Shown one piece after another: positions 34,280 to 43,609 of a stretch of DNA of 45,683 nt. This stretch comes from an uncultured Brachyspira sp. (GTDB lineage: Bacteria; Spirochaetota; Brachyspiria; Brachyspirales; Brachyspiraceae). Location of the stretch: positions 1 to 45,683 of the forward strand of contig NZ_CALXKQ010000021.1 in assembly GCF_944388875.1 (NCBI RefSeq). Reading direction: 5' to 3'. The first letter of the stretch is position 1. Each line of letters starts with the position of its first letter. The position numbers and the translations under genes are program-made. Under the pieces are notes generated by a model. The model ran no database searches and was not told the DNA's origin. It saw only the letters and a list, made by a program, of their open reading frames with translations.

Positions 34280-35275
34280 ATGATTAAAAAAATTATAATG
34301 ATATGTATTCCGTTAATTATACTAAACTGTACTGCTTTAATAACAGACCCTGATGAACTTAATGATATAGGGGATGGAAGTCTTATACATCCTGACGTGG
34401 CAATAACAGATCAATCAGTTATAAATGTATTTTTAGAACAGCATAATGGAATTTATTATGCAACTTATGAAGATGGAAGCCTTGATATGAGATATAGAAT
34501 AGAAGGGAGTGATATATATAGCGGATATGGAACACAAATTAATGCTGTCAGAACATTATTCGGAAGCAAACTTCAAATATATATAGAAGGACAATCCAGC
34601 AGCACAGGTGCAGGATATGAAATGAATGATGAAATGTTTACTTTTAACTTTGGTTATGATGGAAATATATATCTTTTTGCAAATGCTATATTTCATAAAG
34701 ATGCTTACTCTTCACAAAATGGATATGGTGATAAATTAGGAAGCCCAATAAGTGCTTTGGCTGCTGAAACTGGAAATTATTACTATTATGATTATGATAA
34801 TACCAAAAAATACTATATTCTTATAGATTCAATAGGTCAGGTATATATTGATGAAAATTTTAATATAACATATTCTAAGGACTATTATAATGGAAATGTA
34901 CTCACAATAACATACACACAGCCCGGAGGAACTACAAGCAAACAAGATCTGCATTTCTATAATGATAAATTAATATTTGGAAATACTTGGATAAATGATC
35001 AATTACAATACGAAAAACTAACTAGATATGATATATTCACTCCGTATAATGGAACATATACAGGCGGAGGCATAACATTAACTGTGGGATCATCCCAAGT
35101 TACTTTAACTGGTGTAAGTTACGGCACCCCTGTTATGTCTGGAAATAAGTTAATTATATATCAATATTCTTCAAGATACCCTACAAAAGAATATAAATTT
35201 GTATTTTCATACGATAAACAAACTGTTACATATACACAGCCTGACGGAACTCAATTAACATTAAATAAAAATTAA
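34280..35275 (+). CDS. hypothetical lipoprotein
   Basis: 331 residues. A lipoprotein signal peptide MIKKIIMICIPLIILNC places the lipidated Cys at position 17. The mature protein is Tyr-, Gly- and Ser-rich with many short strands, and two related segments recur: TITYTQPGGTTSKQDLHFYNDKL in part, and TVTYTQPDGTQLTLNKN. The repeated YTQPxGT suggests a duplicated beta-rich lipocalin-like fold. No family recognised. It has a good ribosome site (TAGGAG) and appears monocistronic, transcribed away from the ATPase. It probably sits in the envelope of the spirochaete. Confidence 0.75.
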   Translation: MIKKIIMICIPLIILNCTALITDPDELNDIGDGSLIHPDVAITDQSVINVFLEQHNGIYYATYEDGSLDMRYRIEGSDIYSGYGTQINAVRTLFGSKLQIYIEGQSSSTGAGYEMNDEMFTFNFGYDGNIYLFANAIFHKDAYSSQNGYGDKLGSPISALAAETGNYYYYDYDNTKKYYILIDSIGQVYIDENFNITYSKDYYNGNVLTITYTQPGGTTSKQDLHFYNDKLIFGNTWINDQLQYEKLTRYDIFTPYNGTYTGGGITLTVGSSQVTLTGVSYGTPVMSGNKLIIYQYSSRYPTKEYKFVFSYDKQTVTYTQPDGTQLTLNKN

Positions 35276-35316
35276 ATATAAAATATTGCCTTTTATAATA
35301 TTTTTATTAAAATAAA

Positions 35317-35345
35317 TTGAAAAAAAATCGATTATATGTTATAAA
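35317..35345 (+). promoter_or_regulatory. promoter of the small protein-pyridoxamine kinase operon
   Basis: TTGAAA (35317-35322), a 17-base spacer and TATAAA (35340-35345), 38 bases before the ATG at 35384. Confidence 0.5.
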
Positions 35346-35383
35346 TAATACTATATAGGGTAAAATTCTTTTTGGAGAAATTA

Positions 35384-35608
35384 ATGAGAAGATCTAAAAA
35401 AAATCCGTTTCAAAAAGAAATTGAGAGAAAGTATGGCAATTCTGGTTTTGATCTTCAGGCTTTTTTGTCTGGAAGTAAAAAAATGAAAGTTACAAAGGAA
35501 GAAATAGAAGACAGATACGATATTTCTCTTGATGAATTTTCATACTTTGCTAGAATAGCTGGATATAAAGTCCTTGCCGACAGCAAATCACTTATCATTT
35601 TCAAATAA
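35384..35608 (+). CDS. small hypothetical protein
   Basis: 74 residues, basic N-terminus (MRRSKKNPFQKEIERKYGN) and an acidic helical middle (KVTKEEIEDRYDISLDEFSYFARIAGYKVL). I chose the ATG at 35384 because GGAGAAA lies 7 bases before it; an in-frame TTG at 35372 coincides with that ribosome site. No family recognised; the helix-turn-like pattern around EIEDRYDISLDEFSYFARIAG is suggestive of a small DNA- or protein-binding domain, but this is weak. The stop is 11 bases before the pyridoxamine kinase start, so they form an operon. Confidence 0.65.
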   Translation: MRRSKKNPFQKEIERKYGNSGFDLQAFLSGSKKMKVTKEEIEDRYDISLDEFSYFARIAGYKVLADSKSLIIFK

Positions 35609-35619
35609 AAGAATAAAAA

Positions 35620-36429
35620 ATGCAAAAAGATTTAAATGTACTTCTTTTAAATGATTTATGTTCTTACGGTAAAGCATCCCTTACCGTGAATATCCCTATA
35701 TTATCCTATTTTGGTATAAAAGTATCACCTCTTATAAGCGTATTGCTTTCAAATCATACAGCTTTTGAATCATTCTGTGCATTTAATTTAACAGAACAAT
35801 TAGAAAAGATTGTAGAAGAATTAAAATTAAGAAATCCAAAATTTGATGCATTTTATGTAGGATGGATTGCTTCTGGAAAACAGCCTGATATTGTAATAGA
35901 TATAATAGAGCATTTTAATATCAGCACTATTTTAATAGATCCAATACTTGGGGATAATGGAAAACTTTATCCTTCAATGTCAAGCGAACATGTAAATTCT
36001 ATGAAAAACATTATAAAGCATGCTGATATAGTAACTCCTAATATTACTGAATTATCTGTTTTGCTTGATAAGGACCCTTCTAAAAGATATAATGAAGAGG
36101 AAGTTAAAGAAATGGCTGTCAATCTTTCTAAAATGGGTCCTAGAACTGTAATAGTTACCAGTGTTTCAAAAGACGATAATATTGGATGTTTATGCTTTGA
36201 AAATAATAATATAATTACAAGCTATTATCCTAAAATAAATATAAGCATACCTGGTACTGGAGATGCTTTCGGCTCTTCACTTCTTGGATACATTTTAAAA
36301 GGAAATAGTATAGAAACTTCTGTAAAAAAGGCTACAAAATTTATATATGATTCTGTAGAAGCATCCGTAAGAGAAAATGATGACAGATTATATGGTATTT
36401 CCATAGAGAAAAGACTTAACTTACTTTAA
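35620..36429 (+). CDS. pyridoxamine/pyridoxal kinase
   Basis: 269 residues of the ribokinase-like PdxK/PdxY family. It phosphorylates pyridoxamine/pyridoxal on the 5' hydroxyl in vitamin B6 salvage. Visible features are the N-terminal LLLNDLCSYGKASLTVNIP (substrate region with the SYG and S/T positions), DPILGDNGKLY, a TPNITELSVLL motif, and the catalytic anion hole PGTGDAFGSSLLG with its Asp base. Length is normal. It follows the small protein by 11 bases and ends before repeat copy E. Confidence 0.88.
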   Translation: MQKDLNVLLLNDLCSYGKASLTVNIPILSYFGIKVSPLISVLLSNHTAFESFCAFNLTEQLEKIVEELKLRNPKFDAFYVGWIASGKQPDIVIDIIEHFNISTILIDPILGDNGKLYPSMSSEHVNSMKNIIKHADIVTPNITELSVLLDKDPSKRYNEEEVKEMAVNLSKMGPRTVIVTSVSKDDNIGCLCFENNNIITSYYPKINISIPGTGDAFGSSLLGYILKGNSIETSVKKATKFIYDSVEASVRENDDRLYGISIEKRLNLL

Positions 36430-36440
36430 AAAATCAATAT

Positions 36441-36530
36441 ACTTATTTCAAAATTTTTATAATATTTTAAATGCAGCTTCTTCTGATATTTCACACAATT
36501 ATAAATAAAATTAGCTTTGAAACAAGTATA
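36441..36530 (+). repeat. dispersed inverted-end repeat, copy E (short)
   Basis: The left end is acttatttcaaaatttttat and the right end is attagctttgaaacaagtat. At 90 bp it is the shortest copy: most of the left arm is missing, but atgcag and the right arm acaattataaataaaatta are kept. It lies between the convergent pyridoxamine kinase and TPR genes. Confidence 0.65.
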
Positions 36531-36535
36531 ATATT

Positions 36536-39283
36536 TTATTCTAAAAGTCTATTTTGTATATATTCTATTTCTTTTAGAAGCATATTTCTAGTTTCTAAAT
36601 CTTTTCCCCATACAGCTTTTAATAAAGAACTTTTATAATATTCCAAAGCCTTTTTAAGTAAATTATTGCTGTTTGAATCTATATAACTTTCTGATCTTCT
36701 TTTATAAATATCACCTAATAATTTATATCCGCTGCAGTCTTCAGGAGTAAGTTTTAAATAATTTAAAGCAAATGTTTCAGCAGTCTTATCATCTTTAAAA
36801 TTATCAAAATAAATAATAGCAGCTTTATAATATGCAGCAGCATAGTCTTTTTTTATATTTATTACATATTCATAAGTATTCAATGCATCTCTAGTTTTCC
36901 CCATAAGATCATTTATATATGCTCTTTGATAAACATAATCAATATTTTTATCAATAGCTATAGCATTATTTATAACATTCATAGCTTCATCATAATTTCC
37001 TATCTTAGTATACAATTTTGATGCCGCATAAAGAGCATTAGCAGATTTAAGATTTTCATTAACTAAATTAGAAGCCTCTTCAGAAGATATAGTATAATTA
37101 TCTAAATTGATTTCTGTTTCTGCTTTATAAAGAGGATTAACATTTAAATATTTTGACGCCCTATCATAACACATCATTGAATAAGAGTATAAATGAGATT
37201 TACTGTATATTCTTCCCAATAATAAATCCTTTCCTCCATTAACATTTATATAATCACAAATATTATTAATTATGTTAAAACCTTCTAAATTATATTCTGC
37301 AATGTAGCTCTCCGCAAGTTTAATTCTATTATCAATATAAGCAGGAGATATTTTCAAAATTTCTTTCATAGTTGCTGATGATTCATAATAAACATTTAAA
37401 TCATTATAATTGCCTATTGATTTTAAATATGAATCTATTTCCATCTCATTTCTTATAGCAATGGCATCATAATTATTTCTATTTCTCCTAACAGCTAAAG
37501 AAACTGTTTTATCAGCATTATCATATTGTTCATGTTCATATAAATAAGCAGCATAAAGACCATAAGTTATAGATTCTATTCTTTTAATATATGCTACATC
37601 ATAATTCTTATTTCTTAAATCGGATATATAGGATAAAGCCTCATCATATTCATTAAATCTTACAAACTCAAATATTCTGTCCGTAATTAATTCTGTATGT
37701 AATTTTAATTCCTCTTCCCAATACTCTGTAGCTTTGATATCTATAAAATCTCTTTCTTTTTGATATTGAGATGCTTCTTTTCCTGATGCTCTTATTTCTA
37801 ATAATTTTCTTAAAAGTAAAACATTATTGATACTTATTACATTAGCATTAAAAGCCTCTTTCAATATATCTATAGCCTTATCAACAGAACCTAATTGATA
37901 ATAAGCATCAGCAATATACCCTATTCTTAGCTGCTCTTCAGCACCAGTAAATGTATGCATAGAAAGAAGCTGCATAATATCAACATAATAATTTTTCAGC
38001 TTTAATTCATAAACTCTATCTAATACTTTATTATATTCTATAGTCTTCATCAAATCTTTTGCAATTCTCTCATATAGAGTAACTTCTTTTAATAATTTTT
38101 CAGCCTTATCATACTCTTTTTTAAATATTAAATTTTTACAATAACTAATTTTATTTTCATCAGAAATATCATATATATCAACTATTTGAGATATTATTTT
38201 ATCAGGATAATAACTATATCCCGCATCATAAAGCATAATAGCAAAAGTTTCATATAGTCTAGGTTTATGATATGAATACTCTAAACCCTCTTCCAAAATC
38301 TTTATAGCTTCTGTTTCATTGCTTTCATATAAATATATTTGTGCTAAAATTGCATAAGCCTCATCAAAATCTTTCTCCATAGAAATTAATTTTGTAAATG
38401 TAGATTTAGCTGTTTTATAATCTCCAATATCAAAATATGTTTTGCCTAAAGCAACTGATATTTCAGGATACTGAAGCGAATAAGATGATATATTGCTTAA
38501 AATATTTAAAGCATTGGTGTAATTTTTTTCTTCTATACTTAAATTCCAATTATATAGCTCTTTTTTTATATAGGCATTCGATATCTTACTTTGTACTCTA
38601 GCAATATCTTCCTGATTTGAATATTGTACGCTATTATAATTTGCTATGGCATTATTATATTGATTATTAATTAAATCTATATCTCCTAAGCCTTCTAAAC
38701 CGTATCCAGAATTTTTACATAAATCAAAATAATAATTTCCGCTTTTTATATCTCCATTATTTAAAGCAGCATTTCCAGCTAAAAAAAGCCATTTAGGATC
38801 ATTAGTTGTTTTATATGCTTTAACATAAACTGTTAAAGTCTGTTCATATTCATTTATAGTTTCAAAAAAATTACCTAATAAACTGTAAACTCTCTCATAA
38901 CTATCCGCATCTATATATAAATCTAATAATTTTGCGAAATCCAATGAAGCATAATATAAATCAGAATTCTTATAATATGCCAAACCTCTTGTATAATATA
39001 TATCATAATAATTTGAATAACTATTCTCCAAATCATTACATAAAATCACAGCATCAAAAAATTTACCATCATCTATTAATTTTTTAGCCTTATTTAATTC
39101 CCTATCTAATATAAATTTGGATTCTTCATTCAAAGTTATTCCATTGTTTTTTTCTATAGCAACATTATCTAAAGTTATATCTAAATTTCTGTCTGACATT
39201 ACTTTATGATATTGTAAAATATCTCTAGAATATGCCGAAATATATAGTATAAAGATTATAAGTAATATTCTTATTAATTTCAT
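36536..39283 (-). CDS. large exported TPR protein
   Basis: 915 residues. A signal peptide (MKLIRILLIIFILYISAYS) predicts export to the periplasm. Nearly the whole mature chain consists of TPR-like helical pairs (for example DIYYTRGLAYYKNSDLYYASLDFAKL in part, EAYAILAQIYLYESNETEAIKILEEGL in part, AAYYKAAIIYFDNFKDDKTAETFALNYLKL in part), perhaps 20 or more units. There is no catalytic domain. Such proteins scaffold envelope complexes; the partner is unknown. GAGGAT precedes the ATG at 39283. It seems to be transcribed alone. Confidence 0.78.
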   Translation of the reverse strand: MKLIRILLIIFILYISAYSRDILQYHKVMSDRNLDITLDNVAIEKNNGITLNEESKFILDRELNKAKKLIDDGKFFDAVILCNDLENSYSNYYDIYYTRGLAYYKNSDLYYASLDFAKLLDLYIDADSYERVYSLLGNFFETINEYEQTLTVYVKAYKTTNDPKWLFLAGNAALNNGDIKSGNYYFDLCKNSGYGLEGLGDIDLINNQYNNAIANYNSVQYSNQEDIARVQSKISNAYIKKELYNWNLSIEEKNYTNALNILSNISSYSLQYPEISVALGKTYFDIGDYKTAKSTFTKLISMEKDFDEAYAILAQIYLYESNETEAIKILEEGLEYSYHKPRLYETFAIMLYDAGYSYYPDKIISQIVDIYDISDENKISYCKNLIFKKEYDKAEKLLKEVTLYERIAKDLMKTIEYNKVLDRVYELKLKNYYVDIMQLLSMHTFTGAEEQLRIGYIADAYYQLGSVDKAIDILKEAFNANVISINNVLLLRKLLEIRASGKEASQYQKERDFIDIKATEYWEEELKLHTELITDRIFEFVRFNEYDEALSYISDLRNKNYDVAYIKRIESITYGLYAAYLYEHEQYDNADKTVSLAVRRNRNNYDAIAIRNEMEIDSYLKSIGNYNDLNVYYESSATMKEILKISPAYIDNRIKLAESYIAEYNLEGFNIINNICDYINVNGGKDLLLGRIYSKSHLYSYSMMCYDRASKYLNVNPLYKAETEINLDNYTISSEEASNLVNENLKSANALYAASKLYTKIGNYDEAMNVINNAIAIDKNIDYVYQRAYINDLMGKTRDALNTYEYVINIKKDYAAAYYKAAIIYFDNFKDDKTAETFALNYLKLTPEDCSGYKLLGDIYKRRSESYIDSNSNNLLKKALEYYKSSLLKAVWGKDLETRNMLLKEIEYIQNRLLE

Positions 39284-39377
39284 AGTAAATCCTCATTTAT
39301 TAGTTTCAATATCGGAATTGAGTTTACTATATTTTACTTATAATGGCAAAAATTACAAATAAGAAGAGTATGTAAAA

Positions 39378-40466
39378 GTGAAAGAAATTATTATTTTAAT
39401 ATCAAATATCGGAAATATAAAAAATAAATCAAATCAATTTATTTTAAATATGATAGAGCATTTTTATAAATCAGGGATAAGAGTAACAGTATTTTCAAAA
39501 TCATTTTCAAAAAACTTTCCAGCATATATAGCAAGAAAGCATTTATCAAAACTGCTATTAAAAAAATCAGCAAATAATATAGCGAATGCAGCAGAAAAGG
39601 CTGATGCTATTATAGCAGTTGATTTCCCAATGAATATAATAGCATCTATGATTAAAAATATACTTATAAATAAAAAAGCAAATAAAATACCAATAATTAT
39701 TTGGTATGCTTTGAAATTTCAAAACCATTTATATTTTTATGATGATAATACAAAAAAAAATAAACTAACGGATAAGATTCTTAGAAAATTAGACTATGAA
39801 CATACAGAAAATATAGATATGATAATATGCGGAAGCAATAAAGTAAAAGAAAAAATATTGTATTTGCATAAAGATATCAAAAATATAGATATTATATATC
39901 CGTATTTTTCACCGTATATATTTTTGAATAATAAAAATCATAAAGAAAAAGAAAAAAATATTATAGTTTTTTATAATAATGAAGAGAGTATATTTAAATG
40001 CACATCTGCTTATGCTCAATATTTAAAAGAAAGTGATGACATATACAGATTAAAAATCGTCGGATATAATAATGATGTTATAAATAATATAAAAAAATTG
40101 AATATAGAGCAATATGTAGATTTTATAGATGAGGATAATGATTCCAATATAGCAAATGAAATAGAATTATCAAAGGCTATAATAATACATGATACAAATG
40201 ATTCATTTTATACTGAATTATTATCAGCTTGGTATTATAAAACATTACCTATAATAGATGCAAAAAGCTCTTCCGCTGAAATAGCAGCTGATGGAAAAAA
40301 TGCATTGATATATAATTCAAAAAATCCAATTTCAATAATATCAAAGATAAAAAAAATGGCTGAAAACAAAAAAACTTATGAAGTATTTATGTCATCAGCC
40401 AGTCATAATCAAAACTATAATGAAATATTGGAATTAATAAGTAATTATTCACCCAATAATAATTAA
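39378..40466 (+). CDS. glycosyltransferase, GT-B fold (family 4-like)
   Basis: 362 residues, cytoplasmic. The N-terminal half starts with a Rossmann-like strand EIIILISNIGN, a basic patch (FSKSFSKNF) and AIIAVDFPMN. The C-terminal half has MIICGSNKVKEKI, the linker strand IIVFYNNEES, RLKIVGYNN, and YTELLSAWYYKTLPIIDAKSSSAEIAADGKNALIYN (cited as spaced motifs: ELLSAWYYKTLPII, SAEIAADGKNALIY), the usual sugar-nucleotide-binding E-containing region of GT4 enzymes. The donor and acceptor cannot be read. It has a GTG start with a moderate purine-rich upstream (AAGAAGAG) and stands alone, which weakly suggests a role in cell-envelope or flagellar glycosylation. Confidence 0.72.
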   Translation: MKEIIILISNIGNIKNKSNQFILNMIEHFYKSGIRVTVFSKSFSKNFPAYIARKHLSKLLLKKSANNIANAAEKADAIIAVDFPMNIIASMIKNILINKKANKIPIIIWYALKFQNHLYFYDDNTKKNKLTDKILRKLDYEHTENIDMIICGSNKVKEKILYLHKDIKNIDIIYPYFSPYIFLNNKNHKEKEKNIIVFYNNEESIFKCTSAYAQYLKESDDIYRLKIVGYNNDVINNIKKLNIEQYVDFIDEDNDSNIANEIELSKAIIIHDTNDSFYTELLSAWYYKTLPIIDAKSSSAEIAADGKNALIYNSKNPISIISKIKKMAENKKTYEVFMSSASHNQNYNEILELISNYSPNNN

Positions 40467-40470
40467 TTTA

Positions 40471-41604
40471 TTACCAATTATTTTTATTAGGCTTTCTTAA
40501 AACAGGCTCATCATTATTAGGCATAACCTTTTTAAGTTCATTAAATAATCTTTTCTCCTCAGCAGATAATTTATCAGGCACATCAATATTAACAACAACA
40601 AATAAATCTCCCCTTCCTGACCTGTTAATATGAGAAGCTCCGCTTCCTTTTAATTTAAATACCTGTCCGCTGTTAGTACCTGCTGGTATTTTTATCTTAA
40701 CTTTCTTTTTATCCAATGTCTGTATATAAATATCTGTACCCAATGCTGCCTGAACAACATTAATACCAACCTCAGTTATCAAATCTATACCATCTCTTAA
40801 AAAATACTGATGCGGAGAAACATGTATATATAAATATAAATCTCCAGCAACACCTCCTCCAATAGCCTCTCCTTCTCCGCTTATTCTAAGCTGAGTATTA
40901 TCATCGATTCCTTTAGGTATATTAACAGATATAGTTTTATTTTTCTTAACTGTACCAGAACCTTTGCAGTTCTTACAAGGAGTAGTTACTATAGAACCGC
41001 TTCCATTACATCTGCTGCATGTTCTTCTAACACTAAAAAAGCCTTGAGCCATTCTAACTTCACCGCTTCCTCCGCAAGTAGGACAAGTCTGAGTTTTAGT
41101 TCCAGGTTCTGCACCAGTACCATGACAAACATCACAAATATCTTTTTTATCCAACTTGATTTCCATTTTTTTCCCGAATACAGCATCCTCTAATGAAAGT
41201 GTTACATCATGCCTTAAATCATTTCCCCTTCTCTGAGATCTAGATCCTCTGCCTGAGAAACCGCCTCCGAAAAATGAACTAAATATATCATCCAAATCTC
41301 CAAAACCACCACCACTTCCGCCAAACATTGAAGAAAAGTCAAAACCTCCTCTTCCATAAGCATCAGCAAAATCACTATGAACACCCTGAAACCCAAATTG
41401 ATCATATTGAGCACGTTTTTTCTCATCAGACAATATTTCATAGGCTTCCGTAGCCTCTTTGAATTTCTCCTCTGCTTCTTTATTATTAGGATTTCTATCA
41501 GGATGGTACTGCATAGCCAATTTTCTATATGCTTTTTTTATTTCATCGCTAGTAGCAGTCTTTGCCACTCCTAGTACTTCGTAATAATCTCTTTTTTCTG
41601 CCAT
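40471..41604 (-). CDS. dnaJ: chaperone protein DnaJ
   Basis: 377 residues, type I Hsp40. J-domain (1-70) with HPD in [12 protein letters not shown], a Gly/Phe linker (about 75-120; [22 protein letters not shown]), the zinc domain with four CxxCxGxG repeats ([32 protein letters not shown]) and a C-terminal client-binding domain. Stimulates DnaK ATPase in protein folding. GAGGA precedes the ATG. It is the last gene of a minus-strand run after the YoaK-like and mini-J genes. No dnaK or grpE is in the window. Normal length. Confidence 0.97.
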   Translation of the reverse strand: MAEKRDYYEVLGVAKTATSDEIKKAYRKLAMQYHPDRNPNNKEAEEKFKEATEAYEILSDEKKRAQYDQFGFQGVHSDFADAYGRGGFDFSSMFGGSGGGFGDLDDIFSSFFGGGFSGRGSRSQRRGNDLRHDVTLSLEDAVFGKKMEIKLDKKDICDVCHGTGAEPGTKTQTCPTCGGSGEVRMAQGFFSVRRTCSRCNGSGSIVTTPCKNCKGSGTVKKNKTISVNIPKGIDDNTQLRISGEGEAIGGGVAGDLYLYIHVSPHQYFLRDGIDLITEVGINVVQAALGTDIYIQTLDKKKVKIKIPAGTNSGQVFKLKGSGASHINRSGRGDLFVVVNIDVPDKLSAEEKRLFNELKKVMPNNDEPVLRKPNKNNW

Positions 41605-41643
41605 TTATTATATCCTCATATAAATTTACTCTATAATTATTTT

Positions 41644-41934
41644 TTATTTTTTACTTTTACTAAGTATTAAACCTAACCCCAGTCCAGCTATAGCCAAACC
41701 TCCAATTAGATATTTACTATTAACCAAATATTTTAAATTATATTCCATACGTTTTTTTTCATCTGATAATATTTCATAAGCCTCTGTTATATCTTTAAAT
41801 TTTTTTTCTGATAATATATCTCCAGAGTTCCTATCAGGATGATACTTCATTGCCAATTCTCTATAAGATTTTTTTATGCTGTCAATATTAGAAAATATAT
41901 TAACATTAAGTATTTTATAATAATCTTTATACAT
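41644..41934 (-). CDS. mini J-domain membrane protein
   Basis: About 96 residues: a J-domain (MYKDYYKILNVN, then MKYHPDRNSGD with HPD, and [17 protein letters not shown]) directly joined to a C-terminal membrane hairpin (YLIGGLAIAGLGLGLILS). I chose the ATG at 41934 because AAGAAGG lies 6 bases before it and homologous DnaJ starts correspond; longer in-frame starts (41940, 41970) overlap the upstream gene more. A membrane-tethered J protein could recruit DnaK to a membrane site; the client is unknown. It lies 39 bases upstream of dnaJ. Confidence 0.78.
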   Translation of the reverse strand: MYKDYYKILNVNIFSNIDSIKKSYRELAMKYHPDRNSGDILSEKKFKDITEAYEILSDEKKRMEYNLKYLVNSKYLIGGLAIAGLGLGLILSKSKK

Positions 41935-41962
41935 AAACATCCTTCTTAATTTATAATAACAA

Positions 41963-42652
41963 TCAATCAAAAAACATTAAACTCTCAACAACAAATAATA
42001 ATCCTGAAGCAATCCATATAGATTTAATGCCAAACATATTAGTAAAAAAACTCCCCAAAAAAGCTCCAAAAGTAAATGAAAAAAGAATAGTTAAATATAT
42101 TATTCCATTTTTTAAACCTGTTTTATCCTTATTAAATAAAAATTTAAATAAATTATCTGAAGCTGATTTCAAATTACCAGTACACATATTCGTAACATAA
42201 GTAAGTCCCTCAACCTTATTAAAAGTTATCATCAAAGTTGCTGACATAAATGATATAACACTTACAACTATAATATTTGAAATACCTTTATGCAAAAATC
42301 CAACTATAAAAAGTATAATAGCAGACATCAATATAATAACATATTCTAATTCCATTAATTTCTTTTTGTTTAAAATCTTTTTTATATATAAAGCAGTCCA
42401 AATGCCAATAATAAAAACTGAAATAGGTATCAAATAATGCATTGTAAGTGCAAATTCTTTCTTTGCCAAATGCATAGCAAAAAATATCATATTTCCAGTC
42501 TGAGCATAAGCAAATATTCCATCTCTAGTAATATAAGTATAAGCATCAACAAAGCCCCCTACCAAAGTAAGCATGGAAGCCACATATATAGTTTCTGTTG
42601 TGTGTATAGATTCATTTTTTCTTTTTATAAAAGCTATAAAACTATTCTTCAC
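41963..42652 (-). CDS. YoaK/DUF1275 family membrane protein
   Basis: 229 residues with about six membrane helices. The DUF1275 hallmark is visible: MLTLVGGFVDAYTYITRDGIFAYAQTGNMIFFA in part (GGFVDAYTY and AQTGNM), then ATLMITFNKVEGL and YVTNMCTGNL. Function of the family is not established; it is often considered a transporter-like protein. The stop is 28 bases before the mini-J start, so the two may be co-transcribed with dnaJ. Confidence 0.82.
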   Translation of the reverse strand: MKNSFIAFIKRKNESIHTTETIYVASMLTLVGGFVDAYTYITRDGIFAYAQTGNMIFFAMHLAKKEFALTMHYLIPISVFIIGIWTALYIKKILNKKKLMELEYVIILMSAIILFIVGFLHKGISNIIVVSVISFMSATLMITFNKVEGLTYVTNMCTGNLKSASDNLFKFLFNKDKTGLKNGIIYLTILFSFTFGAFLGSFFTNMFGIKSIWIASGLLFVVESLMFFD

Positions 42653-42792
42653 TTTAAAACCTTAATTTTTTATTGTCAAATATTATAACACAAAATAATA
42701 TTTTTAGAAATATAAATTTATATTTCTGTAATTTTTTAATATTTAATTGTACTAACATCACTATAAATTCTCAAAAAAACAGAAAATTAATA

Positions 42793-43599
42793 CTAATTAT
42801 TTTTTAATAGATCAGCTATTTCGGTTCTGCAATTTTCTAAAGCATAATTTAAAGCTGTTTTGCCAATAATATCCTCCTTATAAATATTGCATCCTTCATC
42901 AATTAAATATTTTACAACTAATAAATATCCGTTTGCAGAAGCATACATTAAAGCAGTTCTTCCATCTGCATTTTCTTTATTAATATCAGCTCCTTTATCT
43001 ATTAAATATTTAACTGCATCTAGATTTCCATTTGCAGAAGCATATATTAAAGCTGTTCTATTATCTTTATCTTCTCTGTTAATGTCAGCACCTTTTTCTA
43101 CCAATAATTTTATTATATCTAAACTTCCATTCTGCGAAGCTGAAATCAAAGCATAACTATTTATAACATCAGCTCCTCTATCTATTAAATATTTAACTAT
43201 ATCTAAATGACCTCCTAATGAAGCATAACTCAAAACATAACTGTCTTTTATATCAGCACCATTTTCTATTAAATATTTAACCGCTTCTAAATGTCCATTC
43301 AAAGAAGAATAAACCAAAGCATAATTATCTTTAATATAAGCTCCATTTTCTATTAAAAACTTTAATACCCCTAAATGTCCGTAATCCAAAGCAGTTCTTC
43401 CATCTCTGTCTTCTTTATTTATATAAGCTCCTTTTTCTATTAAATATTTAACAGTATCAATATGACCATTAAAAGAAGATAAAATTAAAGCAGTATATCC
43501 GTCTTTATCTTCATCATTGATATTATATCCTATATCTATCAATTTTTTTATCTTTTCTAAATCCCCAGTTTTAGATGCTTCAAATAATTCTATATTCAT
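42793..43599 (-). CDS. ankyrin-repeat protein
   Basis: About 268 residues made of about eight 33-residue ankyrin repeats (consensus DGYTALILSSFNGHIDTVKYLIEKGA in part, ASANGNLDAVKYLIDKGADINKE). Each repeat is a helix-turn-helix-hairpin used in protein-protein binding. No signal peptide: cytoplasmic. I chose the ATG at 43599 (MNIELFEASKTGD) because its start matches the next gene (MELLEAVKNND); a GTG at 43620 overlaps that gene. It forms one unit with the ankyrin gene just upstream (10-base gap). Partner and function are unknown. Confidence 0.85.
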   Translation of the reverse strand: MNIELFEASKTGDLEKIKKLIDIGYNINDEDKDGYTALILSSFNGHIDTVKYLIEKGAYINKEDRDGRTALDYGHLGVLKFLIENGAYIKDNYALVYSSLNGHLEAVKYLIENGADIKDSYVLSYASLGGHLDIVKYLIDRGADVINSYALISASQNGSLDIIKLLVEKGADINREDKDNRTALIYASANGNLDAVKYLIDKGADINKENADGRTALMYASANGYLLVVKYLIDEGCNIYKEDIIGKTALNYALENCRTEIADLLKNN

Positions 43600-43609
43600 T
43601 TTTAATTTT

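Noticed and set aside
41214-41441. Short frames on the minus strand inside dnaJ
   Set aside because: They arise from the Gly-rich repeats of dnaJ read out of frame; the DnaJ domains explain the sequence.
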